A stretch of 64,000 bases of DNA, from the NCBI GenBank assembly GCA_035621235.1, contig CP141731.1, positions 1,736,001 to 1,800,000 of the forward strand, given 5' to 3'. The notes beneath the pieces are model-generated. The model had not been told where the DNA came from. It saw nothing but the letters and a program-made list of their open reading frames with translations, and ran no database searches. Below are positions 26,718 through 34,765 of the stretch, piece after piece (the stretch's first letter is position 1; the number at the start of each line of letters is the position of its first letter). Both the position numbers and the translations under genes were made by a program. The DNA is from Actinomycetaceae bacterium MB13-C1-2. GTDB lineage: Bacteria > Actinomycetota > Actinomycetes > Actinomycetales > Actinomycetaceae.

Positions 26718-26794
26718 CCCCCGTAGCTCAGTCGGTTAGAGCAGCGGACTCATAATCCGTTTGTCCTGGGTTCGAGCCCCAGCGGGGGCACCAA
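26718..26794 (+). tRNA. tRNA with CAT anticodon (elongator Met or Ile2)
   Basis: The acceptor GCCCCCG (26718-26724) pairs with CGGGGGC (26784-26790), and CCA is encoded at 26792-26794. The anticodon loop CTCATAA puts CAT at 26752-26754. The 1-72 pair is G-C, which excludes initiator tRNA. CAT may be elongator tRNA-Met, or tRNA-Ile2 whose C34 is modified to lysidine by TilS; the body (GCGGACTCATAATCCGTT) is somewhat Ile2-like but this cannot be settled by eye. TAAGAT at 26701-26706 is a likely -10. Confidence 0.9.
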
Positions 26795-26941
26795 TGGTCG
26801 CTCTTTTATCTTGGAGACTCTTCATCAGAGGAACTGCTGTTGTTCTATCCGCTGGGCTGGCCCTCCGGGCTGGCTGACTTACGTGCGTGGGCAGGGCGCT
26901 CCTCAAAAGCCACTTAAGTCTGCGACACAGAAGATGGCGGC

Positions 26942-27601
26942 CTAATTTGGTTGACCAGACAGGTTCTCCGCGGACAGTCGGGTTCGAATCTCTGCCTCAA
27001 GGGCAGTGACGGCATCGTTACACGACTGTATTTCGGCGTTTAGTTCACCCAACTGTGTCAATCCAGAATCGGTTTCAGATTCGATTGCTTCGTCCCGGAT
27101 TCGGTCAAACTGCCAGGCGATACTGGCGATGTGAGTCAGTATTTCCTCGTTGTTTCCACTGGAGGCGAGGAACTGTGCCCACCGACTCAGCACATCGGCC
27201 AGACGCTGACGCTCTGCAACAACCTGGTGTTGCAAAGCCTCAAGTGCCTCTGTTCGCGCCCGCTCATCTATGTGGTCGGGAATCGGTTTGAAACTGCGGA
27301 TCACGATCTTGTTCCGGGAGATCTCGCTACGTTCTTCGTCGGCGATAGCGTGCAAGAACTCAGAGAGAGCAATACGGTTAACCGGGGCCCAGCGACGCGC
27401 TGCAGAACGAGCGAGGATGCGATCAAGCACCATCGTCGTTAGTAGGAATGTGACGAGACCAGCAGCAAGGCCGGAAAGGACTACCAGTTCGTTCCACACA
27501 CCGGTGTTGACATCGATCCAGATAATCACTCCGATAACAACCAGTGCTGCGACCAATGTCGCGATCGCCTTGGCTCGCGCCGTGAACGATTTAGGTTGCA
27601 C
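26942..27601 (-). CDS. Hypothetical membrane-anchored protein
   Basis: A 219-aa protein with two N-terminal transmembrane helices (about 10-30 and 38-60: ATLVAALVVIGVIIWIDV, VVLSGLAAGLVTFLLTTMVL). A mostly helical cytoplasmic region of about 150 residues follows, rich in Glu, Arg and Ala, possibly a coiled coil. I see no enzymatic motif. It is a single gene, with 136 nt to the histidine kinase stop on the same strand being downstream of no partner. The short tail (NLSGQPN) and location beside a tRNA suggest lineage-specific content. The function is unknown. Confidence 0.6.
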   Translation of the reverse strand: MQPKSFTARAKAIATLVAALVVIGVIIWIDVNTGVWNELVVLSGLAAGLVTFLLTTMVLDRILARSAARRWAPVNRIALSEFLHAIADEERSEISRNKIVIRSFKPIPDHIDERARTEALEALQHQVVAERQRLADVLSRWAQFLASSGNNEEILTHIASIAWQFDRIRDEAIESETDSGLTQLGELNAEIQSCNDAVTALEAEIRTRLSAENLSGQPN

Positions 27602-27737
27602 GAAATATCACCACTTCTTCAGTTCCATGTCTCAGACGGCTGACCAGCTGGTCCGATCGTCGCATAGAAGCCGGGTTTGTCAACCGCGTCGACACGCCCG
27701 CGCGGCTTCTCGATCGAACCAAGTTACGAACGGGCCC

Positions 27738-29291
27738 TCAGTTCTGCTGAGATGAGGCCGGAAGCCTCATCGTGAAGAGCGTTCCGCCCTCATTGCTTTC
27801 GACTGAGACTGTTCCGCCGCTCGCCTGCGTAATGGCCCAGGTTATCGCTAGGCCTAAGCCTGTACTTCTACTGGGGTTACGGGGGTTCTGGGCTCTTGCT
27901 GTATCGCCGCGCGTGAATCTTTCAAAGACGCTTGAGAGAAGCTGAGGGTCGATACCCGGTCCGTCATCTTGAACCTCCACCCGAATCACGTCTCCGTCGT
28001 CAGTAACGCGGGTCGTCACCGCAGTTCCAGCCGGAGTGTGCAGTCTTGCGTTGGCCAGTAGATTTGCCACCGCCTGATGAAATCGCACTTGATTTCCATC
28101 AACCAACATTTGATCGGAACTCTCGTCGATCTCAAGCAACCAATGATGATCCCTTCCAACGACCTGTGCATCAGTCACACAATCGGTTACCAGGCGCGCC
28201 ATATCAACCCGCTCGGTTGGTCCGCCATCCCCGGAGTCGAGGCGGGCGAGGAGCAACAGGTCCTCGACCAGAGTTCCCATCCGTCCCGCTTCGGATCGGA
28301 TGCGGTTGAGGGACAAAGCGGCGTCTTCGGGCATGTCGCCACTTCTTCTTGCTGCGAGTTCGGCGTGACCACTAATGGCAGCTAGGGGAGTGCGGAGTTC
28401 ATGTGATGCGTCCGCGGCAAACTGTTTGAGTTTGTTCTCGCTCGCTTCGCGCTGATTGAGCGCGTCCTCAACGTGATCGAGCATGTCATTGAATGACAGA
28501 CCGAGGTCGCCGACCTCGGTTCCCGGGGTGAGGGAAGCCTCGGGAACCCTTCCGGGGAGTGTTACTGCGCCGGATTCGAGTTGCTGATTGCTCACCTTCA
28601 TTGTCGTTCGACGCAGGACCTCTAGCGGACGAAGAGACGCACGAACCATGTAGTGTCCCGCGACCGCCCCGAGTAGTACTGCAACGACGGTTGTAAGGAC
28701 CAGCGTCCAGGTTAGGTTCCGACTTGTCTGGCGAACGTCGGCAAGATTTTGTCCAACCGTCGCCGAGACAACATCGCTGGCCCCTCCCGCGCCTCCTCCT
28801 GAGGCCGAAAGAAGTCGGTAGGTGCCCAGGCCCTCAAGAGTGGTTTCGCGGTGCCCTGCCGTTACGGCGCTGGTGATCGTCGCGATCTCATTGACTGAAA
28901 GCTGCCGAACCGTGCCCTCGTTGGTAACCACCTGGCCGAAAGCCTCGTCCCCGCCTCCCATGGTGAGCACTTCGAGACTACCCAGGCGCGGTCCTCCGGT
29001 TGGGCTCGTCGCTCCTGGATCTTTGGTTTGTGGCTGATCCTGGGGACTCTGGTCCGATGGACCGGGACCGAATCCAGGGCTATCTTCATTACGAAGAGTC
29101 ATACTCATGGAGACTCGAAGTTGCTCGTCAACGCGTCCTAGCAGATCACGGTTCAAAGCAGTGATGGTAACCAGAGAGATGATTAGCCCGACGATCAACA
29201 GGATCACAGCGATTAGTGCGACGAGAGTCGTCTGAAGTGAACGCGGTGAGAAACGAGCTTTGCTCGGCGCGTTGGACGCTGCCTTATTCAT
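27738..29291 (-). CDS. Two-component sensor histidine kinase
   Basis: A 517-aa membrane kinase. TM1 lies at about 20-45 and TM2 at about 193-215; the extracytoplasmic sensor between them is Pro/Gly/Ser-rich (about 70-110) and has no assigned ligand. HAMP (about 216-275) and HisKA with the phosphoacceptor H297 in FAADASHELRTPLAA follow. The HATPase_c N-box is FHQAVANLLANARLHTP, G1 DDGPGI, G2 region TGLGLAITWAI. It overlaps the response regulator by 8 nt, so the two are cotranscribed. The layout resembles actinobacterial TcrY/MprB-like kinases, but the signal is unknown. Confidence 0.93.
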   Translation of the reverse strand: MNKAASNAPSKARFSPRSLQTTLVALIAVILLIVGLIISLVTITALNRDLLGRVDEQLRVSMSMTLRNEDSPGFGPGPSDQSPQDQPQTKDPGATSPTGGPRLGSLEVLTMGGGDEAFGQVVTNEGTVRQLSVNEIATITSAVTAGHRETTLEGLGTYRLLSASGGGAGGASDVVSATVGQNLADVRQTSRNLTWTLVLTTVVAVLLGAVAGHYMVRASLRPLEVLRRTTMKVSNQQLESGAVTLPGRVPEASLTPGTEVGDLGLSFNDMLDHVEDALNQREASENKLKQFAADASHELRTPLAAISGHAELAARRSGDMPEDAALSLNRIRSEAGRMGTLVEDLLLLARLDSGDGGPTERVDMARLVTDCVTDAQVVGRDHHWLLEIDESSDQMLVDGNQVRFHQAVANLLANARLHTPAGTAVTTRVTDDGDVIRVEVQDDGPGIDPQLLSSVFERFTRGDTARAQNPRNPSRSTGLGLAITWAITQASGGTVSVESNEGGTLFTMRLPASSQQN

Positions 29292-30015
29292 CTGCGGGCC
29301 TGATCGAGTATCCGACCCCGCGCACGGTTCGGATCATCGGATCGCCGAGAGAATCGATCTTCTTACGCAGGTATGAAATGTAGATTTCTACCACGCTCGC
29401 TTTTCCTCCAAAGTCATAGTTCCAGACGTGGTCGAGGATCTTTGACTTTGAGAGCACGATCTTTGGGTTCTCCATCAAGTACTGAAGCAGTGCAAACTCG
29501 GTCGCGGTTAGCTCGATGGGAGTCTCGCCTCGTGAAACCTCATGCGTCTGTGGGTTCAGCTTCAAGTCCCCAACGACCAACAGATTCTCATCGCCCAATT
29601 GCTGGGGGATAGGGGCCACTCGTCTGCGCACCAGCGCTCGAAGACGCAACACGACCTCTTCCAGACTAAATGGCTTGGTAACGTAGTCATCTCCTCCAGC
29701 CGACAGTCCCGCTAGCTTGTCCTGAAGCTCGTCCTTGGCGGTTAGGAACAGGACAGGAACGTCAATTCCGCGGTCCCTAAGTCTGCGGACCACCTCGACT
29801 CCATCGATGCCCGGAATCATCACGTCCATAATCACGACGTCCGGTGTCCGGTTACGAATCAGGGTCAAAGCGTCAACGCCGTGTCTGGTCTGCTCGACCT
29901 CCCATCCTTCAGCTTTCATGGTCATTACCAGAAGTTCGTTGAGGGTGGGATCGTCTTCGACCACCACGACTCGGACGTTCTGTTGTTCGCTCTGGGGGTT
30001 CGGTGGAACGCTCAT
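29284..30015 (-). CDS. OmpR/PhoB-family response regulator
   Basis: A 243-aa regulator with a receiver domain (about 14-130) and a winged-helix Trans_Reg_C domain (about 145-240). The phosphoacceptor is D64 in VVIMDVMIPGIDG, the acidic pocket VVEDD is at 19-22, and Thr and Lys are in VLFLTAKD and VTKPFSLEE. The DNA-binding half has ELTATEFALLQYLMENP and SVVEIYISYLRKKID. It is upstream of and overlaps its kinase. A 167-bp foldback element lies 70 nt upstream of its start and may affect its promoter. Target genes are unknown. Confidence 0.94.
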   Translation of the reverse strand: MSVPPNPQSEQQNVRVVVVEDDPTLNELLVMTMKAEGWEVEQTRHGVDALTLIRNRTPDVVIMDVMIPGIDGVEVVRRLRDRGIDVPVLFLTAKDELQDKLAGLSAGGDDYVTKPFSLEEVVLRLRALVRRRVAPIPQQLGDENLLVVGDLKLNPQTHEVSRGETPIELTATEFALLQYLMENPKIVLSKSKILDHVWNYDFGGKASVVEIYISYLRKKIDSLGDPMIRTVRGVGYSIRPADE

Positions 30016-30085
30016 GATGAAATCCTATTCTGACGTCTTGGCTCTGTAGCAAGGTGACTATCGCCGGGACGTCCTCTCTGTGTCT

Positions 30086-30252
30086 CTAGGGCGTGTCTCC
30101 TATATCTCTGCTCGCTGTGGTGACCGGGAGATCCGTGCTTGCTACGTTGTTATCGTCGGCTTTGCCACCAGCAAAGCCTCCTCTTCTGCCTTGCAACCAC
30201 GAGTTTCCCGGGCATCCTCTCCTGAGCACAGATATTAGGAGACACGGCCTAG
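30086..30252. mobile_element. MITE-like 167-bp foldback element
   Basis: Both ends carry CTAG followed by an inverted repeat of about 25 bp: left GGGCGTGTCTCCTATATC, right (reverse complement) GGCCGTGTCTCCTAATATC, continuing TCTGCTC/TGTGCTC. The inner halves are also complementary, meeting at a perfect 8-bp hairpin GGCTTTGC-CACCA-GCAAAGCC (30158-30178), so the entire element is one imperfect palindrome. It has no ORF. CTAG at both ends could be a target-site duplication. The right CTAG supplies the TAG stop of the VTC gene. The IS family that might mobilise it is not identified. Confidence 0.75.
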
Positions 30253-31049
30253 CCCCGCGCTTCCTCGATAGTCATTAGCGACTGGTGCCACTTGTTCGAG
30301 GGAAGGCCGGGATTCAGTGCCGCGCTTCCCGTGCAGTACTTCGAGATGGATGTCTGCCTCATTCCCGTCCGCCACAAAGAGCGGTTGATGCGAGAAGAGT
30401 GTCGTTCGGTCTTTGTCTCGATGATTGCGAGCGAGGGGCACTCCACCAGCGACAGCGCTCCGGGATAGAAGTAGCGTCCAGTCACAAGAGACTCCCAGTA
30501 GATGTCCGTGTCGATGGTTATACGCGCCGGACGCTCCCTAGGCGATTCCGGAACAACATAGGTTGAACGGTCGTAACCTACCCCGGTGACCGGTAAAAGG
30601 TTGTCTGCGATATCGGGGTCGATTCCCTGGGCGATCAACGATACGCGAATGAAATCGAGGTCGGCGGCGCTAAGTTCTGCCAACCTATCAACGGGGTGAG
30701 GGATACGAACCTTCTCGGTCATCCCTCTAGTCCCCTTGGTCTTGATTTCAAGAAAACCAGTTCCGGAATCTAGATATGCTCTGGTTCGTACCTTGACACG
30801 GCGGCGACGCTTTGAAGCAGCAAGCGAATACAGGGTCCATCCCGGAGTATCGAAGTAGATCGAGTAATAGGCCGATGTGGTCTCTCCGTTGATTTCCAGG
30901 ATTCGACTCCCCGAGGGAAGACGGGCTGGAAACTCCCGCGCTTCTTCGACCTCGACCAGGTATTTGCAGTCGACCCGCCTCTGAAGTTCTGCGATCCGGT
31001 TTAGTTCTTCGAGGGATATTGTCTGAAGTCGAGTGATCGTATCAATCAT
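30249..31049 (-). CDS. VTC domain polyphosphate polymerase-like protein
   Basis: A 266-aa protein of the VTC (Vtc4 catalytic core-like, CYTH/TTM superfamily) group, which in yeast makes polyphosphate from ATP. Tunnel-lining basic and acidic residues match the family: RRVDCKYLVEVEEA, YYSIYFDTPG, KRRRRVKVRTRAYLDS, FLEIKTKG and, near the end, VECPSLAIIETKTE. The C-terminus ends EARG then TAG, and this stop lies in the inverted repeat of the adjacent foldback element, so the original C-terminus may have been altered. It overlaps the DUF4956 gene by 4 nt. Polyphosphate synthesis is inferred from family, not shown. Confidence 0.8.
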   Translation of the reverse strand: MIDTITRLQTISLEELNRIAELQRRVDCKYLVEVEEAREFPARLPSGSRILEINGETTSAYYSIYFDTPGWTLYSLAASKRRRRVKVRTRAYLDSGTGFLEIKTKGTRGMTEKVRIPHPVDRLAELSAADLDFIRVSLIAQGIDPDIADNLLPVTGVGYDRSTYVVPESPRERPARITIDTDIYWESLVTGRYFYPGALSLVECPSLAIIETKTERHSSRINRSLWRTGMRQTSISKYCTGSAALNPGLPSNKWHQSLMTIEEARG

Positions 31050-31657
31050 TGGTGAATCCCCGCGACCTGGGTGAAATAGTCTGGCTCTGCCGACTCATCC
31101 TCGACCGGCGCGTCTTTTCCCCGGGACCAGCGAACGTCAACAAGCGTCGAGTCGTTTACCAGATCAACGGAGATCACCCGCATATTAGTCACTCGCCCAC
31201 CTAACAGTTGGCCGAGGTAGTCTCTCAGCTTGTCCTCGTCCGTGAAAGCTCGATCCAAACGTATTTCCTGTTGCCTGGACACCGAGAAAAGGACCTGAGA
31301 GTCAATGATCGCCACCACTACCAGGATCATTGTCACCAGGGCGGCGGTGGCCGGTATCGAAGTTGCATCAAGACCAGTTATCAGACCGATGGAAAGAGCA
31401 GAGAAATAGTATGCAACCTCGTACTGCGATATCTCTGTTGAGCGCAGACGGATGATGGAAAGTACACCGAACAGACCCATCCCAACCCCGAGACCAATCT
31501 CGACGCTTCCTAGAACCGACGCGACGGCGAACACTCCGACATTGAGAACGGCGTACGCGGTTACCAAATCACGCCTGCGATGTCTGCGGTAGTAGAGAGC
31601 CAGCGTCAAAATGACCATGGCAACCAGGTCGATTGCCGCAGCGTATGCCAGTTCCAT
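31046..31657 (-). CDS. DUF4956 membrane protein, VTC partner
   Basis: A 203-aa protein with four to five transmembrane helices in its first 120 residues (AAAIDLVAMVILTLALYY, AYAVLNVGVFAVASVL, ALSIGLITGL, AALVTMILVVVAIIDS) and a soluble C-terminal domain. FGVLSIIRLRSTEISQYEVAYYF is the DUF4956 signature. The family is nearly always next to VTC genes and is thought to be the membrane part of that polyphosphate module. ATG 31657 has GGGAGAAGAA directly upstream; an in-frame TTG at 31669 is less likely. A CotH-like gene, common in such clusters, is not present nearby. Confidence 0.82.
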   Translation of the reverse strand: MELAYAAAIDLVAMVILTLALYYRRHRRRDLVTAYAVLNVGVFAVASVLGSVEIGLGVGMGLFGVLSIIRLRSTEISQYEVAYYFSALSIGLITGLDATSIPATAALVTMILVVVAIIDSQVLFSVSRQQEIRLDRAFTDEDKLRDYLGQLLGGRVTNMRVISVDLVNDSTLVDVRWSRGKDAPVEDESAEPDYFTQVAGIHQ

Positions 31658-31775
31658 TTCTTCTCCCAAATCAATCTCAAGGAATCTCTTTCAATGACGA
31701 CATGGAAACGCTGGAACCTTGGAGTTAGCTATGAGGTCGCTGTCATGTACCTATGAGGTTATTGGGCAATGACGC

Positions 31776-31787
31776 TATCCTTCCCCC
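31776..31787 (+). promoter_or_regulatory. Leaderless promoter -10 for metallopeptidase gene
   Basis: TATCCT at 31776-31781 ends 6 nt before ATG 31788; the intervening TTCCCCC has no Shine-Dalgarno. Confidence 0.4.
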
Positions 31788-32678
31788 ATGACGTTTAACC
31801 CGAATGCGGATGTGTCGACCAGCAAGGCCACCCGGCGCGGTCATAGCGCTAGAAATACGGGATTTGGTGTGGGTGCCGTGGGAGTGATCGTACTGCTCGT
31901 CAGCCTATTCACAGGACACAACTTCACAGGGCTAACCCCGATGATCACAGGCATGCTTGACCCTGACCAGGATCAGGTCGTGGCTGCCAGCGAGTCAGTC
32001 ATCGAGGATTGTGCAACGGGGCAGGACGCGAACGAGGACGACGCGTGTCGGCTTGCTGCTTCTCAGCTCGCTCTCGATGACTACTGGGCTCAGCACGTTA
32101 AGGGATACACCCCGGCAACCATGATCATTTATGACGGTTCGACCATGAGTGCCTGCGGCCAGGCCAATAACTCAGTTGGGCCGTTCTACTGCCCGGCTGA
32201 TCGAGGTGTCTACATCGACCCTGCGTTTTTCCAGCTGATGAGGCAGGACTTTGGAGCTTCTGCCGGAAACCTGGCACAGATTTACATCGTGTCTCATGAG
32301 TGGGGACATCACATCCAGAACATCACGGGGATAAGTGACGCTCACTCCAGTAGGGCGAGTGGGGCCGACAGCGATTCCGTAAGAATCGAACTGCAGGCGG
32401 ACTGCTTCGCCGGGGCGTTTATCAAGGACATGACCACGACAACCGATGTCAATGGACAGCCGTACCTGCTCGAACCGACTAAAGAGCAACTGGTTGACGC
32501 GCTCAACGCCGCAGCTTCGGTGGGAGATGACCATATCCAGGAGCAAGCGACCGGTCGTGTCCAGCCCGAGTCATTCACGCACGGGACGAGCGAACAGCGT
32601 CAGAAGTGGTTTACCAGTGGCTATACCAGCGGGATCGGCGGATGCGATACTTTTGCCGTTTCTGGCTCTGAACTATAG
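31788..32678 (+). CDS. YpfJ-type neutral zinc metallopeptidase
   Basis: A 296-aa membrane-anchored protein of the putative neutral zinc metallopeptidase family (PF04228). A short cytoplasmic N-terminus and one transmembrane helix (about 27-47, VGAVGVIVLLVSLF) put the catalytic domain outside. The zinc motif is HEWGHH (about 169-174), followed by a downstream ELQADCFAGAF that supplies the third ligand. The remaining family blocks, YDGSTMSACGQ, GPFYCPADRGVYID and QRQKWFTSGY, are all present. No physiological substrate is known for the family. It is a single gene, convergent with the 98-aa ORF. Confidence 0.9.
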   Translation: MTFNPNADVSTSKATRRGHSARNTGFGVGAVGVIVLLVSLFTGHNFTGLTPMITGMLDPDQDQVVAASESVIEDCATGQDANEDDACRLAASQLALDDYWAQHVKGYTPATMIIYDGSTMSACGQANNSVGPFYCPADRGVYIDPAFFQLMRQDFGASAGNLAQIYIVSHEWGHHIQNITGISDAHSSRASGADSDSVRIELQADCFAGAFIKDMTTTTDVNGQPYLLEPTKEQLVDALNAAASVGDDHIQEQATGRVQPESFTHGTSEQRQKWFTSGYTSGIGGCDTFAVSGSEL

Positions 32679-32710
32679 AGAAGTGGTGTTCCAGTAAAGG
32701 CGGAGTTCTA

Positions 32711-33007
32711 CTAACTTGTCGTCTCGGCGGTCGCGGTTTCTTTGGTCTTTTGTGCGCGCTTACGCTCTGCTTTCAAGCTCATGGTCAGCATGATTGCCAG
32801 CATGAGCAACAGACCCGACAAGAGCGTCCCAATTGCCGCGACGGCGCGAAGGACCTCGGAAGTATCCAACGTAAAGGAGAGCACAAGCAGAGTTGCAAGG
32901 ATAACGAAGCAACCGAGAGCAGAATTCGTCAGTGTCTGCGCTCTTTTTGCCTTCGCTGTCGCCCCCGGATCCTGAGGTGGAGCAGGTAGCGTCTCTTTTG
33001 GACTCAT
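32711..33007 (-). CDS. Small two-helix membrane protein, hypothetical
   Basis: A 98-aa protein with a Pro-rich N-terminus (MSPKETLPAPPQDP), two transmembrane helices (about 30-48 and 55-78) and a basic then Thr/Glu-rich tail. No family is recognised. The ATG at 33007 is followed by plausible coding sequence with GC-rich third positions. It lies 42 nt downstream of the lipoprotein gene on the same strand and may share its transcript. Confidence 0.55.
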   Translation of the reverse strand: MSPKETLPAPPQDPGATAKAKRAQTLTNSALGCFVILATLLVLSFTLDTSEVLRAVAAIGTLLSGLLLMLAIMLTMSLKAERKRAQKTKETATAETTS

Positions 33008-33049
33008 AGTTGGGGTTTCCTCTGGTTCTACTCTCGTTCTTCTGTCAGA

Positions 33050-34132
33050 CTACTCGGCGTCAACGGCCGAAATGGAGTTCACCAAGGTGAGGCTCTGTGC
33101 TCTCTCCGGGTAGTCGGTCACCAGGCTTTCGACATCTGCGAAGACCCACTGCGATGCCAGGCGACGAATCTCACCGTTATCGGAACCGAGCAGTCCGGCA
33201 TCAATCCGTACCAGTTCCGCGAGAAGGTCTGATGGGTCAGTGCTGGCAAGGGAACAGCGGGTCAAGCGGTGGTCACTGATACCAAGTGCGCTCAGGCTGA
33301 CGGTGCGGTCTTGGATGCCCTGGGCGAAGCGAATCGCGTTCTCAGTTTGAGCCTCATCCTCATTCACCGAGATGTTTCGGATCAGTTCTCCGTAAACGCA
33401 GTCGAATTGCACCAGCGACTGCTGCTCAAGACTGAGTTGTCCCTCGCTTTGGGGACTCTCTTCTGAGGGCGCGGGAGACGGAGCTCCGTCGATCACGAAA
33501 CTTGGGGTTCCCTCATCCGTCAGCCTGGCAGTTGCCTCGCCCAGTTGAAATCCAAACTCCTCAGCGAGCAGGGAGGCGGAAATCATTCGCTCGATAAGTA
33601 GGGACGAGAATGTGAGACGTTGGCTGGCGGGTACACTCTCGGCCTCGGCCATGGCTTGCAACTGACTTTTCGCAGTCTCGCCCATGTATCCCGCCACGGA
33701 CTCAACCGTGAAACCGGGTTCCGGTATTGGATTGAGTAGTTGAACCTGGTTCGATGACCAGGGACGCTGTTGGAAGCCACCCCAGGGATCCCAAAGTCCT
33801 CCGGCCAGTTGGAGCCGCTCGGACGAAGCCACCAGGGCAGAGTCGAGAGCGAGCGAGCAGGTCGCGCACTCGTCCGCCAGAGCTGACAGAAGAGTAAGCC
33901 GACCATTGATCTGATCCTCGGTTTGCGAGACCATTTCTCGGGCTTGCTGAGTCCTGGTTAACTCTGGGAGTGAGGTGATCTCGTTCACGTCCTTGTTCGC
34001 AAACGTTCCGGACTTAGATTGGGTGTCTGGGCCATCTTCGGATTTGGAGGAACACCCGCCTATGGCGCAAACCAGCGCCGCAGTTACAACAGTCACAAGG
34101 ACTCGACGTAGGGTGCCATGTGTTGTGGTCAC
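33050..34132 (-). CDS. Putative lipoprotein with ferritin-like (DUF4439-type) domains
   Basis: A 360-aa secreted protein. From GTG 34132 (TAGGAGG is 7 nt upstream) the N-terminus is a signal peptide with a basic region, a hydrophobic core and a lipobox ending IGGC (Cys about residue 27). The mature part is helical and looks two-fold repeated: RLTLLSALADEC...LALDSALVAS, then LVQFDCVYGELIRN and a C-terminal DUF4439/ferritin-like stretch. Proteins like this sit divergently from rimP in many actinobacteria; their role is unknown. The in-frame codons upstream of 34132 lack a ribosome-binding site. Confidence 0.7.
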   Translation of the reverse strand: MTTTHGTLRRVLVTVVTAALVCAIGGCSSKSEDGPDTQSKSGTFANKDVNEITSLPELTRTQQAREMVSQTEDQINGRLTLLSALADECATCSLALDSALVASSERLQLAGGLWDPWGGFQQRPWSSNQVQLLNPIPEPGFTVESVAGYMGETAKSQLQAMAEAESVPASQRLTFSSLLIERMISASLLAEEFGFQLGEATARLTDEGTPSFVIDGAPSPAPSEESPQSEGQLSLEQQSLVQFDCVYGELIRNISVNEDEAQTENAIRFAQGIQDRTVSLSALGISDHRLTRCSLASTDPSDLLAELVRIDAGLLGSDNGEIRRLASQWVFADVESLVTDYPERAQSLTLVNSISAVDAE

Positions 34133-34293
34133 GCACAACCTCCTACGTCTTATCGGGCAACTGGACGTCGCCACCATCGATCATGCCACCATTGGACGGC
34201 TAACATGGTTCTCACACGTAATATGAGGACCCGAGCCAGCGGTCAAGGCGCGACCGGAGAGTTCACCCGTCGCCCAGGAAGGGAGCAACGGCC

Positions 34294-34764
34294 ATGGAGA
34301 TTGATGACATCAAGGCGAACGTGCAGGAACTTCTGACCCCACTTGCCGAGGATCAAGGGGCACTTATCGACGGGGTCGAATACAGGGCCAATGCCAAGCC
34401 CCCAGTGCTGACGATCGCCGTGGTTCGAAACGACGCGACGGAATCACTCAGTTCTGACCAACTCGCAGACCTGACACGACTGTTCTCAAAGAAACTCGAT
34501 GAGGTGGACCCGATTGAGGGTGAGTACACTCTTGAGGTCTCAACTCCGGGGGTGGAAGCTCCAATCGTTCGCGAGGATCAGTGGCGGCGCGCGATCGGCA
34601 AGACGGTTCTAGTCACCCGTAGCGACCGCCATAAGTTGCAGGGAGAACTGCTAAATGTGGGCGCGGACAGCATTGAACTCCGCGTTGAGGGGCAGACAGA
34701 ATCAATTCCATTTTCGAAGATCACTGCGGCCCACGGGGTTGCCGTGACACCCAGGGAGGGCTGA
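34294..34764 (+). CDS. rimP: Ribosome maturation factor RimP
   Basis: RimP assists 30S assembly. The 156-aa protein has the N-terminal alpha/beta domain and the C-terminal SH3-like barrel. LEVSTPGVEAPIVREDQWRRAIGK is the family signature, slightly changed from the usual VSSPGxxRPL. ATG 34294 is preceded by GGAAGGGAG. It starts the rimP-nusA-infB operon and is divergent from the lipoprotein gene. Confidence 0.94.
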   Translation: MEIDDIKANVQELLTPLAEDQGALIDGVEYRANAKPPVLTIAVVRNDATESLSSDQLADLTRLFSKKLDEVDPIEGEYTLEVSTPGVEAPIVREDQWRRAIGKTVLVTRSDRHKLQGELLNVGADSIELRVEGQTESIPFSKITAAHGVAVTPREG

Positions 34765-34765
34765 G

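Noticed and set aside
26718-26794. Initiator tRNA-fMet
   Set aside because: The acceptor begins with a regular G-C pair and the anticodon stem lacks the three G-C pairs of initiators.
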